A DNA stretch of 19,785 nt from Anaerolinea sp. Its GTDB lineage: Bacteria > Chloroflexota > Anaerolineae > Anaerolineales > Anaerolineaceae. The stretch spans positions 1 through 19,785 of the forward strand of contig JARKOV010000109.1 in NCBI GenBank assembly GCA_029975965.1. The letters run 5' to 3'. Shown piece by piece: positions 13,490-19,785 of the stretch. Within the stretch, counting starts at the first letter, position 1. Every line of letters starts with the position of its first letter. The position numbers were made by a program, and so were the translations under genes. The notes below the pieces were generated by a model. It did not search any database, was not told the origin of the DNA, and saw nothing but the letters and a program-made list of their open reading frames with translations.

Positions 13490-15769
13490 TTATGCCTCCC
13501 ATATCGCTTCGAGGATGCGCGCCGGCGACATGGGCAGCACGTTGAGGCGCACGCCCACCGCGCGGTAAATCGCGTTGGCGATCGCCGCCGGCGGCGGCAG
13601 GATGGGCGCTTCGCCCACCCCGCGCACCCCGTATGGGTGACCGGGGTTCGCCACCTCCACCAGGATGGGCTCGATCATCGGCAGGTCGAGTGCGGTGGGC
13701 AGGCGGTAATCCAGCAGGCTGGCGTTGAGCAGACGACCCTGGGCGTCATAGACGTACTCCTCGTTCAAGCCCCACCCGATTCCCTGCGCCGCGCCGCCCT
13801 GTATCTGGCCTTCGACGTAGGCGGGGTGAACGGCCTTACCGACGTCTTGCACGGCGGTGTAGCGCAACAGGTCCACTTTGCCAGTTTCCGGGTCGACCTC
13901 GAGGTCGACGATGTGCACGGCAAAACTCGGCCCCCAGGTTTCCGGCGAGACCGAGACGCTGGCCACCACCGCCCCGCCGGTCTCGTCCAGGTGTGCGGCC
14001 AGCTCCTTGAAGGTCAGCGACTTTTCAGCCTGCGAGAACACCCCGCCCGCAAATTCGACCTGGCCCGCCTCGACTCCCCACACCTCTGCGGCGCGCTCCT
14101 TGAGCAGATCGATCAGCTTCTGACCGAGCTCGTACACCGCCCAGCCCGTGGCAAAGGTCGTGCGGCTGCCGTAGGTCCCCTCGGTCCAACCCACCGAATC
14201 GGTGTCGACCACCTGGGGAATGACCTCCTCCGCTCGGATACCCAGGGTCTCCGCCAGTTGCATGGCGATGGCGGCGCGCGACCCCCCGATGTCGGTCGAC
14301 CCCTCGGAGAGCGACACGGTGCCATCCGCGTTGACGCTGGCGGAGGCGCTCGATTTTCCGCCGTAATTGCCCCAATACCCGGCAGCGACTCCGCGCGCAC
14401 GGTTTTTTCCTTCCAGTGGGGTCTGGTAGTGGGCGGAGCGGCGTGCGGCTTCGAGCACTTCCTGGAATCCAATTCGCCCGTAGGCCACACCTTCGGCGTT
14501 GCGGTCGCCCTCACGCACCCCATTGATCGCGCGAAACTCGAGCGGATCGATGCCCAGCTTCTCGCTCAGCTCATCCACCAGCGTCTCACAGGCAAACACC
14601 GCGTTCGTCCCGCCGGGAGCCCGGTAGGCCGCAGCGTGCGGCTTGTTGACCACCACATCGAAGCCTTCGATGAAGACGTTTTCGATGTTGTAAGGGCCGA
14701 AGATCACCCCCATACCCGAGGTCACCGGCGAGCCGGGGAAAGCGCCTGCCTCGTAGGCCAGGGTCGCCTCTGCCGCGGTGATCCGCCCCTTGCGGTCGGC
14801 GCCCAGGCGGACGCGGATATAGGAACCAGAGGTGGGACCGGTGCTGGAAAGCACCTCGGCGTAATTCATCGTCATCTTCACCGGCTGGTGGCCGCTCTTC
14901 AGCGAAAGCAAGGCTGCCAGCGGCTCGAGGTAAACGGGATTTTTTCCACCGAACCCCCCGCCAATCTCCAGCGGGACGACGCGGATTTTCGAAACCGGCA
15001 GATCGAGGATCTCAGCGATCTGGTCGCGCGCCATGAAAGCACCCTGGGTGCTGGTCCAGATGGTGATTTGCCCGTCCGCCTTGTACAGCGCGGTCGCATT
15101 GTGTGGCTCGATATACCCCTGATGCACGGTGCTGGTGAAGAACTCGCGCTCGACGATCACCGCCGCCTCCGTGAACCCGTGATTCACGTCGCCCTTGCGC
15201 GTCTGGTGGCGGCTGGCGATGTTGGTCGGCTCGGTGCCCTTCTCGCCCAGCGCCTCGGTGCGTAGCTCATCCAACAGGATCGGCGCATCCGGCTGCATAC
15301 CCCGGCGGGCGTCCAACACCGGCGGCAGCACTTCGTAGTCGACACGGATCAGCGAGAGGGCTTCCTGGGCAATGTGCAGGTTAGCGGCCGCCACCGCCGC
15401 GACGGCATGACCGAAATACAGCGCTTTCTCGCGCGCGAGGATGTTCCAGCTCTGATAGCGCAGGTTGATCGACCCTTCGCCCAGGCTGGATATCTTCGAT
15501 TCAACATCCGGTAGATCGGCGGCAGTGACCACCGCCTTTACCCCCGGCAGCGCCAGCGCCTGGCTGGCATCGATCGAGCGGATGCGCGCGTGGGCGTGCG
15601 GGCTTCGCAGAACCGCTCCAAACAGCATCCCCGGCAGGCGCAGATCTGCCCCATATAAAGCGCGCCCGGTGACCTTATCGACGCCATCGTGGCGAATCGG
15701 GCGCGTGCCGATCACTTTAAAGCCATTGCCGGTCTTTTCGGCCTCGTTTTCACGGTGCATTTCGCTCAT
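13490..15769 (-). CDS. xanthine dehydrogenase/aldehyde oxidase family, molybdopterin-binding subunit
   Basis: A 759-residue catalytic subunit of a molybdenum hydroxylase. Motifs: VIGTRPIRHDGVDKVTGRA near the N-terminus, HQGYIEPHNA (about 216-225), the Mo-cofactor loop GGGFGGK (270-276), AYRAPGG (381-387) and the active-site glutamate in GVGEAP (E720). The AYxCSFR loop of form I CO dehydrogenase is absent; AYRAPGG fits xanthine dehydrogenase, aldehyde oxidase and form II-like enzymes. The exact substrate (purine, N-heterocycle or aldehyde) cannot be named. I use the ATG at 15769: AGGAGG lies 5 nt upstream, and the more distal GTG at 15775 falls inside that ribosome site. It is third after the FAD and 2Fe-2S genes. 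Confidence 0.93.
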   Translation of the reverse strand: MSEMHRENEAEKTGNGFKVIGTRPIRHDGVDKVTGRALYGADLRLPGMLFGAVLRSPHAHARIRSIDASQALALPGVKAVVTAADLPDVESKISSLGEGSINLRYQSWNILAREKALYFGHAVAAVAAANLHIAQEALSLIRVDYEVLPPVLDARRGMQPDAPILLDELRTEALGEKGTEPTNIASRHQTRKGDVNHGFTEAAVIVEREFFTSTVHQGYIEPHNATALYKADGQITIWTSTQGAFMARDQIAEILDLPVSKIRVVPLEIGGGFGGKNPVYLEPLAALLSLKSGHQPVKMTMNYAEVLSSTGPTSGSYIRVRLGADRKGRITAAEATLAYEAGAFPGSPVTSGMGVIFGPYNIENVFIEGFDVVVNKPHAAAYRAPGGTNAVFACETLVDELSEKLGIDPLEFRAINGVREGDRNAEGVAYGRIGFQEVLEAARRSAHYQTPLEGKNRARGVAAGYWGNYGGKSSASASVNADGTVSLSEGSTDIGGSRAAIAMQLAETLGIRAEEVIPQVVDTDSVGWTEGTYGSRTTFATGWAVYELGQKLIDLLKERAAEVWGVEAGQVEFAGGVFSQAEKSLTFKELAAHLDETGGAVVASVSVSPETWGPSFAVHIVDLEVDPETGKVDLLRYTAVQDVGKAVHPAYVEGQIQGGAAQGIGWGLNEEYVYDAQGRLLNASLLDYRLPTALDLPMIEPILVEVANPGHPYGVRGVGEAPILPPPAAIANAIYRAVGVRLNVLPMSPARILEAIWEA

Positions 15770-15778
15770 TTCCACCTC

Positions 15779-16264
15779 CTATCCGGCTCGCGAGCGCAGG
15801 TCGGCCGCTGCGCTCAACACGGCGCGCACGATCTTGTCGTAACCGGTGCAGCGGCACAGGTTGCCAGCCAACCAGCGGCGCACTTCGTGCTCGCTCGGGT
15901 CGGGGTTACGATCGAGCAGCGCTTTGGCCGAGACCAGGAAACCCGGCGTGCAGATGCCGCACTGCAGCGCGGCTTCTTCGAGAAAACGCACCTGGAGCGG
16001 GTGAAGCCCGTCTCGCCCGGCAATTCCTTCCACGGTGGTGATAGATTTTCCCTCCACCTCCACCGCCAGCACCAGGCAGGCGTTGACCAGCACGCCGTCC
16101 AGGATCACGTTGCAGGCGCCGCAATTGCCGTTGTTGCAGCCCTCCTTGGGACCGGTCAGGCCCAGGTCGTTGCGCAGCACCTCGAGCAGGCTTTGGCGCG
16201 CTTCGCAAAGGAACTCGATCTCTTCACCGTTGATCGTCGCACGAACGACGGTTTTCCTGGCCAT
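15779..16264 (-). CDS. xanthine dehydrogenase/aldehyde oxidase family, [2Fe-2S] subunit
   Basis: A 161-residue electron-transfer subunit. The plant-ferredoxin-type cluster is held by C43, C48, C51 and C63 (EGCNNGNCGACN), and the second by C102 and C105 (QCGICTPG) with C137 and C139 (NLCRCTGY). All eight ligands are present and in family spacing. It carries electrons from the Mo centre to the FAD subunit. I chose the ATG at 16264 (GGGAGGAG upstream) over the overlapping GTG at 16270. It starts 2 nt after the FAD subunit stop and ends 9 nt before the Mo subunit ATG, so the three subunits are made together. Confidence 0.95.
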   Translation of the reverse strand: MARKTVVRATINGEEIEFLCEARQSLLEVLRNDLGLTGPKEGCNNGNCGACNVILDGVLVNACLVLAVEVEGKSITTVEGIAGRDGLHPLQVRFLEEAALQCGICTPGFLVSAKALLDRNPDPSEHEVRRWLAGNLCRCTGYDKIVRAVLSAAADLRSRAG

Positions 16265-16266
16265 GC

Positions 16267-17148
16267 TCACTCCTCCCTCGTTGATGCGCGCTCGACCGCC
16301 TTTTGCAGCGCGCGGCGCGATAGCACGTACGATAGATGCCTGCGTTGCGCGGCCGTCCCGCGCATATCGTCGATCGGACGGGCGGCCTGTTGGGCAATGC
16401 GCGCCGCCTCTTCGATGGTTTCAGCAGATACCAGACGCCCCGCCAGCCATTCTCCGGCCTTTTCCACCAGCAAGGGCGTCGGCGCCACCGCCCCCAGGGC
16501 GATCCGTGCCGCCTGGAAGGTCATGCGGCTGCCATCCAGCACCACCGATGCCCCCGCACCGGTCACCGCAATATCCATTTCGTTGCGCGGGGTAAAGCGC
16601 AGGTAGTGCGCGCCGAATCCCGGCGGCGGGGGAGGCACCCGGAGGGCGACCAGAAACTCGCCCCGTTGAAGGGCGTTCTGGCCGGGGGCGGTACAGAATT
16701 TCTCCACCGGCAGCTCGCGGCTCCCGCCGGGTCCTTCGATCAGGCAAAGCGCATGGTAGACGATCAATGCCGGGATCGAGTCCGCAGCGGGTGAGGCGTT
16801 GCACAGGTTTCCACCCAGGCTGGCGCGACCCTGGATCTGCGTTCCGCCGATCAACCCGGCCGCATCGACCAGGCCAGGGAAGGCCTTGCCGACGGTTTCA
16901 TCTGCCACGATGCGGTAGCAGGGAACCGCTGCGCCGATGGTCAACCCGTCCACAGGGTCATAAGTGAGCTGGTTGAGCTGGGGGATGCGCTTGACATCGA
17001 TCACCAGGTCAGCCTGGCGCCGGCCTTCGCGCAGTTGCACCAGCAAGTCCGTGCCGCCCGCCAGGATGCGCGCCCGGCCGTTGTGCTGCGCCAACCAACC
17101 GACCACCTCTGCAATGGTCTCCGCCGCCACATACTCAAACGCTCGCAT
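16267..17148 (-). CDS. xanthine dehydrogenase/aldehyde oxidase family, FAD-binding subunit
   Basis: A 293-residue subunit with the vanillyl-alcohol-oxidase-type FAD domain found in molybdenum hydroxylases. FAD contacts are ILAGGTDLL (28-36) and QIQGRASLGGNLCNASPAAD (104-123), both textbook for the CoxM/XdhB-like family. The C-terminal part (about 180-285) is the CO dehydrogenase flavoprotein C-terminal domain. It transfers electrons from the 2Fe-2S subunit to NAD+ or another acceptor; I saw no obvious NAD-binding motif. It heads the operon, with GGAGGGG before the ATG. Gene order FAD, Fe-S, Mo is common in this family. Confidence 0.94.
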   Translation of the reverse strand: MRAFEYVAAETIAEVVGWLAQHNGRARILAGGTDLLVQLREGRRQADLVIDVKRIPQLNQLTYDPVDGLTIGAAVPCYRIVADETVGKAFPGLVDAAGLIGGTQIQGRASLGGNLCNASPAADSIPALIVYHALCLIEGPGGSRELPVEKFCTAPGQNALQRGEFLVALRVPPPPPGFGAHYLRFTPRNEMDIAVTGAGASVVLDGSRMTFQAARIALGAVAPTPLLVEKAGEWLAGRLVSAETIEEAARIAQQAARPIDDMRGTAAQRRHLSYVLSRRALQKAVERASTREE

Positions 17149-17231
17149 GGTGCCCCTCCGCTGGTTCGATGGTTATATGCTCAAGGACAGAACGACCGGC
17201 ATCAATTGTCCTACACACCAGGAATGCGTTA

Positions 17232-17260
17232 ATTATAGCCTTCTTCATCGCCATTTTCCA
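17232..17260 (-). promoter_or_regulatory. promoter of molybdenum hydroxylase operon
   Basis: On the minus strand TGGAAA (17255-17260, four of six -35 bases) and TATAAT (17232-17237, perfect) are 17 bp apart. The FAD subunit ATG lies 83 nt downstream, leaving an untranslated leader of about 75 nt in which I see no clear riboswitch fold. Confidence 0.45.
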
Positions 17261-17551
17261 CTCGCGGTGTGATGTGATCATGGCTTTCTCAAAGTACCCC
17301 CCACCCCGGTTGCAGAACGAAGGATATCGAAAAGTCAAGCGACTTTGAGAAGACCCTGGGAAATGGGGCGATTGTGATGCAATTTTTCTGAAAATGTGGG
17401 GCCATGCCCATAAATAACAAAAAAGGAAACCCAATCTTCGCTCGAAAGCGAGACACCTGCGCCACGCGCATGCGCAAGTGTGCTGCGGACTCAAAGCGGC
17501 CCTCAGCATGACACGCTACGGTGTAAGAAGCAACCTGAGTAATTGGTTTTT
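17261..17551. other. intergenic stretch without a supported gene
   Basis: Between the promoter at 17232-17260 and the tandem repeat I see no credible gene. It holds repeat copy B, a small hairpin (TCGCT/AGCGA with a CGAA loop, near 17438-17451) and the palindrome GCGCATGCGC near 17467. Minus-strand frames here overlap the operon promoter and have neither ribosome site nor recognisable protein content. Confidence 0.5.
17369..17412 (+). repeat. dispersed hairpin repeat, copy B
   Basis: CGATTGTGATGCA, a T-run, CTGAAAATGTGGGG and a GCCC arm match the minus strand of 12266-12310. The hairpin is GGGC-CAT-GCCC. The following bases (AAATAACAAAAAAGG) are A-rich, so it could terminate minus-strand transcripts, though no gene upstream on that strand needs it. 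Confidence 0.4.
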
Positions 17552-17711
17552 CTGTTCATCTGTGTTCATCTGTGTCCATCCGTGTTCATCCGAGGTCGAT
17601 CTCTTCCTCCGTGTCTATCCGTGTTTCTCCGTGTTCATCTGTGGTTGATCTCCTCCTCCGTTTCCATCTGTGTTTAACCGTGTTCATCTGTGGTTTTCCT
17701 TCTTCCTCTTA
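17551..17711. repeat. nested tandem repeat: 10-nt units within a 49-nt period
   Basis: The stretch is built from units close to TGTGTTCATC. Four start in step at 17551, 17561, 17571 and 17581. From 17582 a longer unit beginning GTGTTCATC repeats at 17631 and 17680, exactly 49 bases apart. The first two 49-nt copies differ at 9 positions; the third breaks off after about 30 bases. It ends about 34 bp before the -10 box of the lipoprotein gene. The plus strand is T- and C-rich (few A). It is not coding and not CRISPR. Confidence 0.8.
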
Positions 17712-17744
17712 AGCCCCTTTTCTTCCCCATCTTTAAATCCGATA

Positions 17745-17750
17745 TATAAT
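17745..17750 (+). promoter_or_regulatory. -10 box of lipoprotein gene
   Basis: A perfect TATAAT lies 28 bp before the ATG, which has GAGAGGA as ribosome site. The -35 position reads CTTCCC, a poor match, so an activator or the flanking repeat may matter. Confidence 0.35.
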
Positions 17751-17778
17751 TGACCCAGACTTACCCGAGAGGACTTGT

Positions 17779-19725
17779 ATGCAGAAGAAGCTCATCGCAG
17801 CGCTGTGCGGCATGGCGATCATCCTGCTCGCAGCTTGCAACGCCGCCACGCCCACGCCTGATCTTGGCGTCAACCCAACCCCGCCCCCGGCCGCCACCGA
17901 CACGCCGCAGGTGGATGTACCGACCGCGACGCTCGCGCCGCCCACCCCCAGCGCAACGCCGGAGGTTGCCGCGCAGCAAGCCGCCACGCCCACGCCGGCG
18001 GTCGACTTCGATGAGCTTTTTAGACAGGCCGGGCTGGGCGGGACGCTGTGGGCCTGGACTGGCACCCTCTACAACGACGGTACGGTGGTCAGGGTAGCCG
18101 ACCCACTGCGCTACACGTTGGAATTTCTGGCCGACGGCCAGTTGAACGCCCTGGTCGATTGCAACCTGTTCCGGGGCAGCTACACCCTCGGCCAAGGCGG
18201 CGTCTTGACCGCCATCGAGCTGGGCGCTGGCACCAAAATCGCCTGCCCGCCCGACTCCCAATCCGGCGAGTTCATCCGCGGCCTGAGCGCGGTGGTCTTG
18301 AGCTCCAAGATCGACGGAAAACTCGTCCTCGACCTGCAAGCCGACTCGGGGTCGATGACCTTCGCGCCGCAGATCATCCTCTCTTTCCCAGCGCCCGCAA
18401 GCGGGGCCGCCTCCGTGACCGCGCCGTCAAACCTGCTGGTGCGCAGCGGCCCAGACGTCTCCTTCGCCGCGTACGGGGTCATCCCGGCGGGAACACAGGC
18501 CGAGATTGTCGGAAAGTTCACCCCCTGGTGGGCGCTCAGCCTGCCCGGGTACCCGCGCGGCGTTGGCTGGATTCACCAGCAAGCGGCACGCGCTGAGAAT
18601 TACGACCAGGTGCCCTCGCTGCCGGCCCTGCCGGCTGACTACGCCCGCACCTACGCCATCCCCGGCCTGGACGACCCACAGTTGATCATCACCGACGCCA
18701 CCCTGATCCGCGCCGCGCCGGACGACCCTGCCAACCCAACCCAGCCCGCGCTGGTCGCCGGGCTGGTCGGCACCAACCTGTACGTGATCGGGCGCGACGA
18801 GCGCACGACCCACTGGCTGGTTTACCTGCCCTCGGAGATCGCCCCCGCCGGGATGGGCTGGATACCCGCCACGGCTGCGCGCGCCCTGCACACCGACAAC
18901 GTGCCGGTCATCCCCAACTCGCCGCTGCTCGCGGTGGGTCTGCCTATCCAAGCCGAGGCGGGCGCGCCGGTCGCCGCCGCTCGAACCACGATCAACTATC
19001 GCGCCGGCCCCGGCCTGGAATACGCCACCCTCGGCTTTGTGCTGAAAAGCCAGATCATGCCCGTCCTCGGCCGCTCCCAAGACGGCATCTGGCTGCAAGT
19101 GCAAGTGCCGGCCTCCATCTCAGCCGACCGCAAGGCGTGGGTAGCCGCGCCCAACGTGTACGTCTTCAATGAGGAGAAAGTGCAGCTCGCGCCCACCCCG
19201 CTGCCCGCCTGGGTGCCGACCAGCATCACCGCCTCCACCTGCGTGATCCAATACCAGTCGCCGGTCAACGGCAAGGCCTTCCGGCCCAACCAAGATTTCA
19301 CCCTGACGGTGGAGCTGCTCAACAACACCCGCCAGACCTGGTCGCGCGGTAGCACCGACATCGTCTTCATCGCCCCGCTGGGCAGCCCGGACGTGCTGCA
19401 CACCGGCGCCGACATCTACGACCTGGATTACAGCGTGCTCCCCGGGCAGGTCTACCGCATCAGCATTCCTGCCACGTCCACCTTCAATTCCGGCGACATC
19501 GGCGAGCTGTGGGCGGTGATGCAAGGCGGCGAGACGGTCTGCTCGTTCACTTACCGCATTTACCTCGCGCCCACCCCGCCCGCGCCGACCTTTACCCCCT
19601 GGCCGACCCAGACCGGGACGATCGAGCCCACCCCACCGCCGGACCTGCCGCCCACCCCCACCGTGGGCACCCCCGAGCCGACCAACCCACCCGAGGTCTC
19701 CCCCACTCCCAAATGGGGAGGTTAA
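17779..19725 (+). CDS. secreted lipoprotein: META/HslJ-like domain, three SH3-like modules, NBR1-type Ig-like domain
   Basis: A 648-residue surface lipoprotein. The signal peptide (QKK, hydrophobic core 5-18) ends in the lipobox LAAC with C20 as lipidated cysteine. A Pro/Thr/Ala-rich linker follows (21-75). Residues about 85-200 resemble the META/HslJ domain (LAD-GQLNALVDCNLF; C128 and C156 could form a disulfide). SH3-like modules cover about 213-272 (NLLVRSGPDV), 300-368 (DATLIRAAPDD) and 403-465 (INYRAGPGLEY), each closing with a Trp-containing strand. Residues about 488-596 match the Ig-like domain seen in NBR1 (VELLNNTRQTWSRG), with C488 and C588 as a likely disulfide. A Pro/Thr-rich tail (597-646) closes it. 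SH3 modules often bind cell-wall or surface polymers, so anchoring or adhesion is likely; no catalytic site is seen. It appears to be transcribed alone. Confidence 0.88.
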   Translation: MQKKLIAALCGMAIILLAACNAATPTPDLGVNPTPPPAATDTPQVDVPTATLAPPTPSATPEVAAQQAATPTPAVDFDELFRQAGLGGTLWAWTGTLYNDGTVVRVADPLRYTLEFLADGQLNALVDCNLFRGSYTLGQGGVLTAIELGAGTKIACPPDSQSGEFIRGLSAVVLSSKIDGKLVLDLQADSGSMTFAPQIILSFPAPASGAASVTAPSNLLVRSGPDVSFAAYGVIPAGTQAEIVGKFTPWWALSLPGYPRGVGWIHQQAARAENYDQVPSLPALPADYARTYAIPGLDDPQLIITDATLIRAAPDDPANPTQPALVAGLVGTNLYVIGRDERTTHWLVYLPSEIAPAGMGWIPATAARALHTDNVPVIPNSPLLAVGLPIQAEAGAPVAAARTTINYRAGPGLEYATLGFVLKSQIMPVLGRSQDGIWLQVQVPASISADRKAWVAAPNVYVFNEEKVQLAPTPLPAWVPTSITASTCVIQYQSPVNGKAFRPNQDFTLTVELLNNTRQTWSRGSTDIVFIAPLGSPDVLHTGADIYDLDYSVLPGQVYRISIPATSTFNSGDIGELWAVMQGGETVCSFTYRIYLAPTPPAPTFTPWPTQTGTIEPTPPPDLPPTPTVGTPEPTNPPEVSPTPKWGG

Positions 19726-19771
19726 TCTTCCGATAGTATTTCAATCACACAATCAACTTTCCTACAGTCGA

Positions 19772-19785
19772 GGGGGGGGGGGGGG
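19772..19785. other. terminal poly-G run, likely assembly artefact
   Basis: The window ends in 14 consecutive G after CAGTCGA. The 46 bases between the lipoprotein stop and the run hold no gene. Poly-G at a contig end is typical of two-colour Illumina no-signal reads; a genuine G-run cannot be excluded. Confidence 0.55.

Noticed and set aside
13319..15265. A 648-codon plus-strand frame opposite the Mo subunit gene
   Set aside because: It is an antisense shadow of a well-supported gene in GC-rich DNA. The protein is rich in Arg, His and Gly with no domain, and has no ribosome site.
13490..15769. Form I (aerobic) CO dehydrogenase large subunit
   Set aside because: The AYxCSFR active-site loop is absent; the sequence has AYRAPGG, which fits other molybdenum hydroxylases.
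17149..17231. Purine or molybdenum-cofactor riboswitch in the operon leader
   Set aside because: I could not find the paired stems or conserved core of either class in the roughly 75-nt leader.
17135..17509. A 124-codon minus-strand frame upstream of the molybdenum hydroxylase operon
   Set aside because: It overlaps the operon's promoter, the FAD subunit start and repeat copy B, and shows no recognisable domain.
17551..17711. CRISPR array
   Set aside because: Units are 10 and 49 nt, imperfect and directly joined, without spacers or nearby cas genes.

Overview
The window reads as a typical chromosomal stretch of a GC-rich bacterium, most likely a member of the Chloroflexota (Anaerolineae or a relative). 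This is an inference from gene style: a lipoprotein with Thr/Pro-rich linkers, SH3-like modules and an NBR1-type Ig-like domain, a free-standing PolA-type 5'-3' exonuclease, a type II NADH dehydrogenase, and a GAF-PAS histidine kinase without a cognate regulator. There are no rRNA or tRNA genes, transposases, phage genes or CRISPR arrays that I can see. About 93% is coding.

Layout. (1) 1-1228, minus: a membrane-anchored coiled-coil protein that runs off the left edge. (2) 1467-2732, plus: type II NADH dehydrogenase, divergent from gene 1 across a region with two inverted repeats and a good promoter. (3) 2793-3476, plus: a UPF0173-type metallo-beta-lactamase-fold hydrolase, ending at a perfect 17-bp hairpin shared with the convergent next unit. 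(4) 7758 down to 3527, minus: a four-gene unit of histidine kinase, degenerate MBL-fold protein, Rhizobium etli-type asparaginase and endonuclease III. (5) 11080 down to 7852, minus: GH35 beta-galactosidase, an SDR-fold protein lacking the catalytic Tyr and Lys, and an AAC(3)-family acetyltransferase. (6) 11860 down to 11153, minus: membrane-anchored M23 peptidase, possibly leaderless. (7) 12007-12228, plus: a possible small gene followed by a terminator-like hairpin. (8) 17148 down to 12324, minus: a molybdenum hydroxylase operon (FAD, 2Fe-2S and Mo subunits), a MoaD/ThiS-like protein with a C-terminal Gly-Gly, and a 5'-3' exonuclease. (9) 17149-17778: a 630-bp intergenic region with a nested 10-nt/49-nt tandem repeat and one copy of a dispersed hairpin repeat. 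(10) 17779-19725, plus: a multidomain lipoprotein. The window ends in a run of 14 G, which looks like a contig-end artefact.

How the genes work together. The clearest functional unit is the molybdenum hydroxylase operon, which carries all three electron-transfer subunits and a sulfur-carrier protein that may serve its cofactor. The other two minus-strand units mix unrelated functions. Two of their proteins, an MBL-fold and an SDR-fold protein, have lost key active-site residues while the reading frames stay intact. That suggests retained non-enzymatic or altered roles. I found no defence island or clearly new system; the most unusual items are these two degenerate enzymes, the nested tandem repeat, the dispersed hairpin repeat and the operon compositions.
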